Source: DATLMR01 sp964615905
GTDB lineage: Bacteria > Acidobacteriota > Blastocatellia > UBA7656
NCBI GenBank assembly: GCA_964615905.1
Contig: CAZTUB010000017.1
Span: 62,001-126,000 of the forward strand
DNA length: 64,000 bases
Reading direction: 5' to 3'
Shown here: positions 16,389 through 26,200 of the stretch, piece after piece
Numbering within the stretch: position 1 is the first letter of the stretch
Layout: every line of letters starts with the position of its first letter
Notes under the pieces: generated by a model
Database searches by the model: none
Seen by the model: only the letters and a program-made list of their open reading frames with translations
Told to the model about the DNA's origin: nothing
Position numbers and translations under genes: made by a program

Positions 16389-16934
16389 TCCTTCCTCCTT
16401 AAGGGGTCGTAAAAGGGGATCTAAGCAAATGTTCACGGGTAAATACTTAAGGCTAGAAGACGCAATCTGCGTTACACCCTAACCCAATGTACGGAAATGT
16501 TGGTTGTTTCGCTAGCGGGGCACATTCCGTCCGGGCCGTAGAGATAGATGGTAATCTCCAGCGGTGTGCCTATGTTCGATTTGAAGACCCATTAAAATTC
16601 TGGAAGGCCCGCAATTCTTGCACAAGCCCCTGTGTAAGCCCTGCTACGAAACAAATGCGGGTAGTTAATACTACATTGCGAGATTAAATTCAATGATAAT
16701 CTACGGCTCTTCGAAAATTTTGTATTTTGTGTCGATCTGAATGCTCAATGCGGAAAAGAAGCGGCCCGTCTTCACAAAAGAGAGAACCCGGCAGTTCCTC
16801 AGGTCTACCATCGGTATTATGGCGAGGTATAGAATCCGATCTGAATAGAAAGGGCTAGTGCCAGAACACAAAGGGATATGGTGCAGGAACGGATGCGAGC
16901 GCATAATCAGCGGTATGTTCACACCCTCCTCAGA
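16389..16934. other. Promoter region of the cytochrome gene and unassigned sequence
   Basis: No gene with coding character. The left part should hold the promoter for the diheme cytochrome; the right part leads into an IS701 transposase remnant and is probably degraded insertion-sequence or flanking DNA. Confidence 0.4.
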
Positions 16935-17345
16935 CTCTTCATCTTTGTTCAAGTGGCTGGGGCGCGTTGGGCCGTTGAAGAAAGTTTCGAAACGGCTAAA
17001 GGCGAGGTCGGGCTGGATCACTACGAAGTGAGGAGTTGGGTGGGCTGGTATCGGCATATCACCTTAGCGATGCTGGCACACGCCTACCTGACTGTGATGC
17101 GGGCCAGGGCAACAGATGAAGAGACCGGAGCACAAAAAAGCGAGGGCTGCGAAGCCAAGCGCTGAAGAGTTAATATCGCTGACGGTGCCGGAAGTGAGGC
17201 GGTTGCTGTGATGGCTGGTATGGGGGAGGCTGCTGCGTGAGCAGGAAGTCTTGGATTACTCAAAGTGGCGGAGGAGACACCAAGCGACTGCAAAGCGCTA
17301 TCACTACAAGCGTCGGGCGGCGCAAATGGCGCATCTACAACCGTA
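16935..17345 (+). pseudogene. IS701-family transposase, C-terminal remnant
   Basis: The segment GARWAVEESFETAKGEVGLD followed by HYEVRSWVGWYRHITLAMLA is the well-conserved C-terminal end of IS701-type DDE transposases. The frame then shifts at a run of six A (near 17130). The homologous reading continues one frame over as SLTVPEVRRLL, a stop, then WLVWGRLLRE and YSKWRRRHQATAKRYHYKRR. The N-terminal two thirds are missing. It is therefore truncated, frameshifted and stopped: a dead insertion-sequence relic next to the toxin gene. Confidence 0.8.
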
Positions 17346-17388
17346 GTATTAGAAGCTATCTCAAAAATAGTCGTGCTAAATTTTCATC

Positions 17389-17877
17389 ATGGTACGACGC
17401 GAAGAATTAACCGACGAACAATGGGCATTGATCGAACCGTTATTTGACATACCGGCTTCAACGCAGACTCGTGGCAGACCGCGCCGCCCGGACCGCGAAG
17501 TCTTCAACGGAGTGCTGTGGATTCTCCGCTCAGGCGCTCGCTGGTGCGATCTGCCCGACAGGTTTCCGCCGTACCGGACTTGCCACAGCCGCTTCCAGCA
17601 GTGGGTCAAAGATGGACGGCTCAAACGGGTCTTAGAGACTTTGGCCGAAGACCTCCGCATAAGAATCCATCTGAGGTGTTCGTGTCAAGAAAATCTATTC
17701 CGGATTACTCGCCGCGTACTTCAACAGCGGCATACTCCCACCCCTGCGAGCATTCTCTTATGCCCGCATACCAACATTTGTAACAGAGGGCTAGATATTG
17801 ATACTACTTTAGGAGATTATCTTTGGCGGATTGATAAGGTAATCGCTTTACACAATCATATAGGGAACACATATTAG
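17389..17877 (+). pseudogene. IS5-family transposase OrfA, truncated
   Basis: The first about 90 residues match IS5/IS1031-type OrfA: REELTDEQWALIEPLFD, RGRPRRPDREVFNGVLWIL, RSGARWCDLPDRFPPYRT, then SRFQQWVKDGRLKRVLETLAE. From about residue 92 the frame no longer resembles the family and runs on to a stop at 17877. No OrfB with the DDE residues follows, so the element is inactive. A plausible left end, GAAGCTATCTCAAAAATAG, lies about 35 nt upstream of the ATG; the right end was not found. Confidence 0.72.
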
Positions 17878-18040
17878 GCATCAGAGAAATAGCGCCTTCA
17901 TAGTTTTTCTTAGCTAGGCGCGAAAGGATGAAGAGAAGTTGAGAATTTGCGCAGTCAGTCCTTCTTGAATTTTCCTTTGGCTTGCAAGTATTGGTCATAG
18001 GACCACTAGGTTTCGCTGCTAACCGAACAGGAGGCTTGTG

Positions 18041-19891
18041 ATGAATCAATATCTACGTTTCGGGAACCTTATTTCCATAGAAGCGCCGGACGAAGCATAT
18101 CACGGACATGAGGCTGAGGTAGAAAACAGCTGGTGTGTAAGCATGATAGAAAAAAACGGTAGTAGCTTCGTCGGTGTGGCGCCTTACTCGGGCGCGTCTG
18201 AAGACTGGGTTGTGCTCAGCCCAAATGGTTCGAGCGGGCGCGTAAAATTCGGAAGCACAATCGCGCTATACTCGAGGTCCTCACGAGGGTACGTATCGTC
18301 CGGGCAAGGTTCAAGGTTGGGGCCACTAAGCGTGAAAACGACGGACATAGAACCGAATCTAGGAGAGTGGCAGCAATGTGAAATCTTAAAGCATGGGGAT
18401 CCAGCGTCGAAAGACGAGGTGCGTTGTGGAGATAGCATTACGCTGAGATTTAAGGACGGCTTTTGCTTGTCCTGGCATTTATCGGCAGCCCTTGGGGATG
18501 TCCGTCTTGTTCAGCGAATGTCCGCGGAGGAGAAGTGGGTGCTCGCTGCTCCCACACTGACGCCTAAACAGGTGGACGATTTTCAGGCCGCCATGAGGTC
18601 ACCTGACAATTATGGCAGAATTTTGCTCACCCAGGGTCTTAGCACTCAGCAGATTGTCACCAAACTTGTCGGTGGTATTCCGAAGGTGGGTGGCGCAATA
18701 TCTGCTCTGCTCGGGATTGTCATGCCCCCCGAGGACAACGACATCTGGGAGAAGATTAAGGGTCAAGTTACAACTCTGGTTAAAGACCTGATTCTTGAAA
18801 ACAATCTGGATGATTTCCGGGATCAGCTACGCGGCGTCAAAGAGAACTTCGGCGAGTATCTGGAGGCCGACGAGTATAGCGAGAAAGCAGGTTGGCTCGT
18901 AAATGTGTTGGCAGACCTGAACGTTTTCAAACAGAAATTCTACAAAAACGAAAGACCTGAACGAACTCTGCCCTACCTGCTCGCGACTGGAACCCTACAC
19001 ATCGCAGCACTGCAGGAGCAGTATAATTTTAGCGAGAAGTTGTTTCCTGTCAAAGATGCTCAACCACAGAAGCAGAAGACACGGCACTTAAAGGAACTGG
19101 AAGAGAAGATTACGTTTTACACGGGGGCGGTGAAGAAGGCCAAGGAGAACATTCTCAAGTTGCGAGAAAGCCAAATCACTCTGACCAAGCGTCAAAAAAG
19201 CCAAAGGGAGGGCTACGAGTCCAGGACCAGTCAATGGTGGGACTTTGAGGACAAATATACGGGAGAAACAAAAAAATGGGACATACAGTACGAATCTAAT
19301 TACTCAGAGATAGAGCGTAAGGATAGGGCGATAGAGAAGGAGGTCTCTGAATACAAGAGCGGCGTACTAACCAAGCTCGACCATGAACTGGAGAGCTTTA
19401 TTGAGCCGATGTACGCTTGGCGCTACATGAACCCTGAAGTCAACGAATTGCCCGTACAGACAACCAGACCTCTTGTTTTCGGGCCGTTCGGAGGCGGCGG
19501 CGGAACCAGCTTTTATGACAATCCGGCGGGCGAACCCATAACTGGCATCGCCATGCGTTGCGGTAAATACGTTGATGGAGTCGAGTTGACTTACGGGCCT
19601 CGCACCGTCGGAGTGGAATGGCATGGCGGCAGCGGCGGCGGCCTGATGATTGAAAGGCTCAACCCTGGCGAGAGAATTGTCAGGGTGTCGGGCAGGGCCG
19701 GACAATATGTTGATGCTTTGTACTTCCACACAAATCAAGGCAGACAAATTGGCGGTGGCGGTGGTGGCGGGGGTGAATTCTCGATCACATTGCCGGAAGC
19801 AGGGAATCCGGTACTGGTCAGGCTCACCGGGCGCGCGGGCAAGTATGTGGATGCTATTGGTTTCGAGTGGAAATATACCCGATTCGAATAG
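18041..19891 (+). CDS. Cry-toxin-like pore-forming protein with jacalin-like lectin domain
   Basis: 616 residues from ATG 18041, which has a perfect AGGAGG 6 nt upstream. No signal peptide, as in crystal toxins. Residues 1-175: beta-rich, likely beta-trefoil (FVGVAPYSGASEDWVVLSP, FKDGFCLSWHLSAALGDVRL). Residues about 180-345: helical, resembling delta-endotoxin domain I, with GGIPKVGGAISALLGIVMP, DIWEKIKGQVTTLVKDLI and LPYLLATGTLHIAALQEQY. Residues about 345-455: Lys/Glu-rich coiled coil. Residues about 475-616: jacalin-like lectin with three Gly-rich blades, each ending in a GKYVD or GQYVD motif. Inferred role: a toxin that binds glycans and inserts into target membranes. Flanked by transposase relics and by the attachment site of an integrated element. 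Confidence 0.82.
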   Translation: MNQYLRFGNLISIEAPDEAYHGHEAEVENSWCVSMIEKNGSSFVGVAPYSGASEDWVVLSPNGSSGRVKFGSTIALYSRSSRGYVSSGQGSRLGPLSVKTTDIEPNLGEWQQCEILKHGDPASKDEVRCGDSITLRFKDGFCLSWHLSAALGDVRLVQRMSAEEKWVLAAPTLTPKQVDDFQAAMRSPDNYGRILLTQGLSTQQIVTKLVGGIPKVGGAISALLGIVMPPEDNDIWEKIKGQVTTLVKDLILENNLDDFRDQLRGVKENFGEYLEADEYSEKAGWLVNVLADLNVFKQKFYKNERPERTLPYLLATGTLHIAALQEQYNFSEKLFPVKDAQPQKQKTRHLKELEEKITFYTGAVKKAKENILKLRESQITLTKRQKSQREGYESRTSQWWDFEDKYTGETKKWDIQYESNYSEIERKDRAIEKEVSEYKSGVLTKLDHELESFIEPMYAWRYMNPEVNELPVQTTRPLVFGPFGGGGGTSFYDNPAGEPITGIAMRCGKYVDGVELTYGPRTVGVEWHGGSGGGLMIERLNPGERIVRVSGRAGQYVDALYFHTNQGRQIGGGGGGGGEFSITLPEAGNPVLVRLTGRAGKYVDAIGFEWKYTRFE

Positions 19892-19933
19892 ACGCCGGGG
19901 GCCAAGATGGTCGTTACCGACCATATGCTTGAC

Positions 19934-19963
19934 CAAATAAGAAAAGCCACCGCGCGGGTGGCT
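19934..19963 (-). terminator. Orphaned tRNA-Val terminator
   Basis: On the minus strand AGCCACC-CGCGC-GGTGGCT (19945-19963) is followed by TTTTCTTATTT, a good intrinsic terminator. It lies 13 bp beyond the tRNA-derived repeat at 19977, exactly where the terminator of an uninterrupted tRNA-Val gene would be. The intact tRNA is now 22 kb away at the other end of the integrated element. On the plus strand it could still give the toxin transcript a 3' hairpin. Confidence 0.75.
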
Positions 19964-19976
19964 GTAACTTATTGAA

Positions 19977-20025
19977 AATGAAATAGGCGCGTAGGGATTT
20001 GAACCCTAGACCCCTACCGTGTCAA
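19977..20025. repeat. attL, 49-bp tRNA-derived direct repeat
   Basis: Identical to 41844-41892. Contains the 3' part of tRNA-Val from the anticodon loop (TTGAC on the minus strand) to the discriminator base. After position 20025 the sequence departs from tRNA (AGCTCGAATC instead of GGTAGTGCTC), so this copy is not a functional tRNA. Confidence 0.93.
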
Positions 20026-20247
20026 AGCTCGAATCCGAATGATAGCGTGTGCTATCGAGTGTTGGCAAGTCCTTTGTAGTTGTTTGACTATAAAGGACTT
20101 GTCGCACTAATGAAGTGATCCTTGTATTATTCTGTATCGTTGTGTATTACCCTGTTTTTTAGTGTTTCTGAGGATAGTTATGTGACAAGCATGTGACAAT
20201 CTAAGCTGCTTACAAAGTGCCACCCTAACCAGATAGGCAACGGCTAT
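20026..20247. other. Left end of the element: hairpins and integrase arm-site candidates
   Basis: Just inside attL are a palindrome GATAGC-GTGT-GCTATC (20041-20056) and an imperfect inverted repeat with arms CAAGTCCTTTGTAG (20066-20079) and CTATAAAGGACTTG (20088-20101). They are followed by the TGTGACA-type direct repeat listed separately. No gene. Probably binding sites for integrase, excisionase or host factors; inferred from position. Confidence 0.5.
20173..20200. repeat. Terminal repeat copy 1 (candidate integrase arm sites)
   Basis: GATAGTTATGTGACAAGC then ATGTGACAA. Holds two copies of ATGTGACAA-like words. A near-identical array lies at 41763-41791 near the other end, in the same orientation. 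Confidence 0.55.
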
Positions 20248-20694
20248 ATGCAGACAATTCTAATCATTATAGAAAAGCTCGACGGTTCTTATTATGCTTA
20301 TTCACCCAACTTGCCCGGTTGCGCTGCTAAAGGACAAACGCGCGAAGAAGTTGAGAGAAAGATGATCGCTACCATTGAAAGACGGCTTGAGTTACTGAGG
20401 GCGCAGGCACAAAAAGGGCTTGAACAAAATCTGCTCATGCAAGGTTCTCTTGAAGAAAGTATTCAATGTATGGGTAAAATGCTTTCAGGTGAGCAGTGCC
20501 GTCTTAAAGCTAAAAAGGACGGTCTGTGTACCCGTCACTGGCGCGTACTTTATAGTCATAAGATGAATGCTGACAGTGCAGCATCTAAGAGGTTCTGCCT
20601 AATATGTGGGTATAAAGAGGGGCGAAATGAGATGGTAGGCTCGCTCGATTCCTGCCCCGGAAGAAGTCACACAATGTCGGCGGTCAAAATCTGA
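20248..20694 (+). CDS. HicB-like protein with C-terminal Cys/His cluster
   Basis: 148 residues. The N-terminal 55 or so form a HicB-type alpha/beta fold: LIIIEKLDGSYYAYSPNLPG then GQTREEVERKMIATIERRLE. HicB proteins are usually antitoxins that inhibit the HicA mRNA interferase. Here no hicA gene is adjacent. Instead the protein extends into CMGKMLSGEQC, DGLCTRHWR and CLICGYKEG/SCPGRSH, pairs of Cys and His that could bind zinc. So it may be a stand-alone regulator or an orphan antitoxin repurposed in the element. First gene inside attL; a weak ribosome-binding site only. Confidence 0.72.
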   Translation: MQTILIIIEKLDGSYYAYSPNLPGCAAKGQTREEVERKMIATIERRLELLRAQAQKGLEQNLLMQGSLEESIQCMGKMLSGEQCRLKAKKDGLCTRHWRVLYSHKMNADSAASKRFCLICGYKEGRNEMVGSLDSCPGRSHTMSAVKI

Positions 20695-20706
20695 ATATGT
20701 AGATTA

Positions 20707-23283
20707 CTAAGAAACTACTATTACCTTCGTGGACTCTTCACCAAATTGGCTAATCACTCTAACCGCGATCTTTTGGCCTGAAGTTTTCAGTTTTATTGGA
20801 TGTGAAACAAATCCGTAGATTCGTTCAAACGCTTCATCGTCAATTTCAATTTTGAGAGTTTTTTCGGCTCTGATTTTGGTAGTTTGTTTTGCCAAATCGG
20901 AAAGCCCTTTTTTCCATTTGTCAAATTCATCTTTATCACCGCCACAGAAAAAGACTTGTTCAACGACGAAATTGCTGCCGTCATAATTGTCATCAACCAT
21001 CCAATAAGCGATGTCATGTAAATCTCGTGGTTTCACTTCGTCTTTTATTGGGTCATAGATGTCTAAGCCTTGAATCTCAATCGTTATAATATCTCCTTTG
21101 CGGTGGGCGATAATGTCCGGTTCGCCAATGGTAACGAATGATGCAGCAGATTTTGCAGGCTTCTTTTTTAACCCTTCCTGCAACAAATCGTCATGTATTC
21201 TCGCCTTTGTAACCTCAAAACTTCCCAAACTAGTTGTCTGCTGGCTGCCTTGAATATCGCTTTCAAAGCTGAAGCCTAGAATTATCAACCAATCGGCGTT
21301 GCCGCGAGCTTGGCATTCTTTCACAGCATGATTAACTGCTGTTTTGCTGACCGTGCCAAACTTTGGCCCTATGTGAAAATAGGCTCTGCTTTCTCCGCGT
21401 TGCGTTTGATAAAAGCCTTCAGCGTGTAAATACTCGTGCGAGAGAAGCTCGACGCGACTGAAAACAACCTGTTCGTCTTTGCGCCCATTTTTCACACCTG
21501 TGCCGAGCAGATGTTGTTTGACGACTTCTTCAAACACTCCTTCCTGTTCATTTGTTCGTGTTTCGTCATCCAATTCTTCGGGCGAAATAGGTTCGAAGTT
21601 TTGTAGAGTGTCAACGGTGAAAGCGCCGCAGACGCGGAGTTTTTTGTTATCAATTTCGGGTTTATCGTAAAGCGTTTCGGTTATAGGCGGCTCATCGTTT
21701 GCCAGCGACTTCAGCGTAATGTGCGGAAGGGTCTTATAAATGAACCCTTGCCGGATGTCGCCTTTTTCTTGGTCATAAAGCTTATAGTAAGGAAACGTCG
21801 CCGTCATCAAACGAGTTTTGGCAATATTCAAGGCGATACGGCTCGTATCTATAGTTATCCATCGTCTGCCAAATTGTTCGGCAACAAAAGCTGTCGTTCC
21901 GCTTCCGCAGGTTGGGTCTAAGACCAAATCAGCCGGATCAGTCGTCATTAGCATACAACGCTGGATAAGCTTAGGATGTGTCTGTACTACATATTTTTTA
22001 GTTTCACCGTAACCTGCCACCGTATCCGACCAACTATTCAGAAGACTCTGATATGGGAAATCACTATAGTAGAGCTTGTAATAAAGTTTGCTTCCTAACA
22101 CAAAAAGTCTTTTCAAGTCTTTTAGTGCTTTCATCCCGTTTTCATTTGTTCTCCAACTTTTGCCGCCGCGCGGACTGAAGGTTTTTCTGCCAAATTCAAA
22201 TGGGAAAGTACAACTTTTGGTAAAGCCTGACGATTCAAGAACAGACCTCTTAAAGATTTTGTTTTTTTGAGGATGGTTTTCAATATCAGCCTTCTCATCC
22301 TCAGTTAACTCTCGATAATCGCCGTCTTCAGTTTCTATGAATTTGAACTCTGTATTTCCAGCGAGTCTTTTTGGAGCATATAGGTTCCGGTACTTTATAT
22401 TATCTTTATCTTTAGCATACCAAATTATGTAATCAAAAACGTTCTCAATGCGGCCTGATTCAAGCGGTGTCATTGACTGGAAGTTGATTTGGCTAACGAA
22501 GTTTTCACTTCCGAAAACTTCATCCATTACATTTCTGACGAGATGCACATTTTCATCCGAAATCTGCATAAAGCAACTGCCGCTTTCGGTAAGCAATTCT
22601 CTAGCAATCAATAAACGGTCTCGGATATATGAAAGATAAGAATGAATGCCGAGTTCCCAAGTGTCGCGGAAGGCTTTAATAACTTCGGGTTCGCCTGTAA
22701 GGGCTTCGTCGCTGCCGTCTTTCACATCTCGATTATTGAGTTTTATCTGCCAATTACTGCCATATTTGATACCATAAGGCGGATCAATATAAATCATCTG
22801 CACTTGCCCCGCCATTCCTTCGCGTTCTAGCAGGCTCGCCATGACAAGATGGCTATCACCCTGAATCAAACGGTTTGTCCAGCCATCATGATACTCGTAG
22901 TATTCGGAGACCTTTTCGAGTTCGTCTTTGTCGAGCACATTGCCGAATAATTCGTTGACAGCGAAAAGATCAGGCTGCGTGTTTTCTTCTTCCATTAAGC
23001 GGTATAGATTTTTGATAAGGCGTTCAGGCGCGATATGTTCGTTACGATAGAGCGAGCGAATGTCCACCTTGAGAAGTTCTTCGCGGTCGTCATTCTCGTA
23101 TTTGTACATCCAAAAAAGTTCGGGGTCTTGCCCGCGCGAAATGACGGGGTTTTTAGGTAGCTCAAGTGCTTTCTTGCCGCTCTGGACTTTTAGGTTGGCC
23201 TCTTCATAGCCTGCCTCTTCTTTGGAAGGAATGCGAATGCGAGTGTCTTCTTTGTATTTGAGGCTGTCTATTTTGTTACTCAT
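20707..23283 (-). CDS. Type III restriction-modification DNA methyltransferase (Mod)
   Basis: 858-residue beta-class amino methyltransferase. Motif IV DPPYGIKYGSNW sits near residue 172 (MIYIDPPY). A long target-recognition region follows, then motif I DLVLDPTCGSGTTAFVAEQF near residue 455. This IV-TRD-I order is the beta class used by type III systems to make N6-methyladenine on one strand. A C-terminal extension of about 350 residues is probably for complex formation. It starts 3 nt after the res stop, so res and mod form an operon in the less common res-mod order. This pair is visibly AT-richer than the flanks, a sign of separate acquisition. Protects the host from Res and supports specificity. 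Confidence 0.92.
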   Translation of the reverse strand: MSNKIDSLKYKEDTRIRIPSKEEAGYEEANLKVQSGKKALELPKNPVISRGQDPELFWMYKYENDDREELLKVDIRSLYRNEHIAPERLIKNLYRLMEEENTQPDLFAVNELFGNVLDKDELEKVSEYYEYHDGWTNRLIQGDSHLVMASLLEREGMAGQVQMIYIDPPYGIKYGSNWQIKLNNRDVKDGSDEALTGEPEVIKAFRDTWELGIHSYLSYIRDRLLIARELLTESGSCFMQISDENVHLVRNVMDEVFGSENFVSQINFQSMTPLESGRIENVFDYIIWYAKDKDNIKYRNLYAPKRLAGNTEFKFIETEDGDYRELTEDEKADIENHPQKNKIFKRSVLESSGFTKSCTFPFEFGRKTFSPRGGKSWRTNENGMKALKDLKRLFVLGSKLYYKLYYSDFPYQSLLNSWSDTVAGYGETKKYVVQTHPKLIQRCMLMTTDPADLVLDPTCGSGTTAFVAEQFGRRWITIDTSRIALNIAKTRLMTATFPYYKLYDQEKGDIRQGFIYKTLPHITLKSLANDEPPITETLYDKPEIDNKKLRVCGAFTVDTLQNFEPISPEELDDETRTNEQEGVFEEVVKQHLLGTGVKNGRKDEQVVFSRVELLSHEYLHAEGFYQTQRGESRAYFHIGPKFGTVSKTAVNHAVKECQARGNADWLIILGFSFESDIQGSQQTTSLGSFEVTKARIHDDLLQEGLKKKPAKSAASFVTIGEPDIIAHRKGDIITIEIQGLDIYDPIKDEVKPRDLHDIAYWMVDDNYDGSNFVVEQVFFCGGDKDEFDKWKKGLSDLAKQTTKIRAEKTLKIEIDDEAFERIYGFVSHPIKLKTSGQKIAVRVISQFGEESTKVIVVS

Positions 23284-23286
23284 AAC

Positions 23287-26200
23287 TTAAATCATGGAGA
23301 TTCTATCAGTTAGCTCATTTTTAATATTACGAATGTCACCAGCAATTTCAATGAATTGCCATTCTGCATAATCATATTTTTCGCGAACGGAATTGACTGC
23401 TGGAAGCCAGCGATTTTCAACATACCATTTCTTTTCGATTTTATCTTTGTTCATCCCGGTAATTTCAACAATTAGATTTTTTATACTGCCGTCCTTACTT
23501 CGGCATCTCGTAATAAAATCGGGGAAATACTCCCTATCTTTGCCGTTCTTAACATAAGGGATTTTGAAATCGAGAAACTGATTCTTCACATAGCTGACGA
23601 CTTCAGGTAGTTCTTCCAAAGATTTTGCCGCAATGCCTTCCCAACCACTATCTTCGACCACATAATTGATATGGCTTTTCTTTGTCTTATAAACATCTTT
23701 GATCGTTAATCCACTCGCGAATTTTGTGCTTCCGAATTGGTTGTAATAGTTGAACACAGGTCGTATGTGTTCGGTCGTGTTTAGCTGCGGATTTATGCCA
23801 CGAGCAATATGGTCAGCTACACTTTTCAAGTCATGAAAAAAAAGTAGTTTTTTGAATTGATCGCCGCGAAGACCAATTAAAACAACTTTTAGTCGATACC
23901 ATTCTTCAACAATCTGTTTTAAACGGTTAAACAGTTGAAAATTCGGGTTCTTATCGTCATCAGAAAAATGATATTTAATGAGTTCTTTTGTTAAAAGAAA
24001 TATCAACTCATTATCCCGTCTTTCCAAAACAGATTTAACTTCGAGTCTTTCTTCGTTTGGTGAAATCGCACTGGCTAAAATTGTTTCAGTAGGAAAATGC
24101 GAGCCGTCAATTTCGTAATTATCCAAAGTTGAAAAATCGTACCGAATTTCGCCATCCGTGTTTTGTACCCGATAGCCAATGACATTTGGAAAAGTGATTT
24201 CAAATAGTTTTTGCTGTTCGGGAATCGGTGCAATTTGTATTGGTCGAGTTGACGGCGGCATTGGTGCTACAGTCCCGCCTTTGAACATTTTGAATGGCAC
24301 TCCGATTATATGCGCATATTCCGGTGGGAATTTTTCCACTACAATTCTACGTTTATCTGTCGTCGGATTACCCGCTTTGTCGTAGCCCTGTAAAAAGTAA
24401 TTCATTCGTCTCAAAGCGCGTCCAGCAACTTGCTCGCACAAAAGCTGCGAACCAAAGGCGCGAATGCCCATTATGTGCGTCACGGTGTTTGCATCCCACC
24501 CTTCGGTAAGCATTGAAACCGAAACCACACAGCGAACGTGCGAGCCAAGTTTACCCTGCTGGCCGACAGTATTGACGACCTCACGTAAGATTTCGGCATC
24601 TGTAATTCGCTCCAAGCTCCCTTGACCATGAAGGCGCACGTAATCTTTTTTAAACTCTTCGATTTCAGCGGCAAATATTTTCTTAAATTCAGCATTTATC
24701 TGGTCGCTGTTTTCCAAAGCATCGCTGTCAATCAACAACGTCGGCGGACGTTTTAGCGGTTTTTGTGTGACAGGATCATAGTTACTAAATAAATCCTTTG
24801 CGCCCGTGACAACTATCTTTTCTCCCTGTCCATCTTCAAACTCGTAGCCCGCAATATACTTATAAACTTCTTTGGAGACCGATGTATTGTTACAAACAAT
24901 TATGAAAACTGGTGGTGGGGTAAATAAGTTCTTTCCTTGTTCGAGCCGTTGGCGATGACCTTTATAGTAATCAAGGTAATGATTGTAGAACATATCTAAT
25001 GCGCCGAGCACAAGAGAGGGTAGGCGGGGCGGTTGTTCTTTTACCTTTTTCCCTTCTTGCTTTGCATCGGACTTGGCTTTTCTTTGTCCTTTTTTGGGTA
25101 ATTCGCCCTTAATATGCTCGTACAAGTTGCGAAGAACCGGCATTGATAATTGTTGTGTATTGTCGGTTTCAGGTAAAAATGGGATTTTTACTAAACCTGA
25201 CTCTATAGCTTCAATTAAACCGAAGTCAGAAACAACCCACTGGAATAAGCTATAAGGTTCATAACCTGAACCACTCAAATAATAAGGCGTTGCTGAAAGA
25301 TCGTAAATGCTTTGAACTTTATAGCGTTTGGAGAGTTCTCGAAGTCCAGTAAACCAAACCGCAGCACGCTCGTTTTCATCTGATTCCTCATTATCAGTTG
25401 TTCTGCCTTCCGACTTTGGCAAATAGCAGTGATGTGCTTCATCGTTTAAAACGAGTAGTCGGCTACCCGTCTTGAAATTTCCCATTGTCCTTTTAATAAC
25501 AAGCGAAAAATCTTCTTTATTTCCGGTGTCAATTTTGTTTCCTTGCAAATCAACTTTACCATCGAATGGACTTCTTTTGTTTCCCTGCAAACTGCGCGGT
25601 TCAAATGAGTGATAGTTCGTGATAACCAATCGTTGGTTCAGGTTTCCCAAATTGTGTTCGAGATTTTTAGGAGTCAGGTCACGTATGCGATAATAATCCC
25701 GAATCTCGTGCGGAATTTTATTCTTCGTATCAACGAATAAAACTCCTAAACGGTCTTTAATCGTAATCCCCGGAGCTATGACTAAAAAATAATCAGCAAA
25801 ACGTATGTCGTTTCTATATTCTTGGCGGTTGAAATAATGGTAAAGAATCAGACACGCCATTACGACAGTTTTGCCTGTTCCGGTTGCCATTTTGAAAGCA
25901 ATTCGTGGCAGTTGATTATCTTTTTCGGCACTGACGGTTTGTCGCCCTTTGTTAAGCAAATTTAAAATATGCTGTCCGGCATTGGATTTTTCTGCTACCT
26001 CATTCAACCAAATGGCGGTTTCTACAGCTTCTTGTTGAGCAAAGAATAGTTTTTTAACAGCAACCCGTTCTGGATTGTCGAACCAAAACGTCAGCAATTC
26101 TTTCGTAACTCGTGTGGTATTCGGATATTTTTCGATACGCCATTTACCAACTTCTTTTCGGCAAAGGTTTATTAGGTATCGTTCGCTTACTTTATCATTT

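Noticed and set aside
16701..17057. 118-codon minus-strand frame
   Set aside because: Overlaps the antisense of the IS701 transposase remnant; no support as a gene.
19977..20050. Second tRNA-Val gene at the left end
   Set aside because: Only the 3' part of the tRNA is present; sequence after 20025 does not complete the fold, so it is an att copy.
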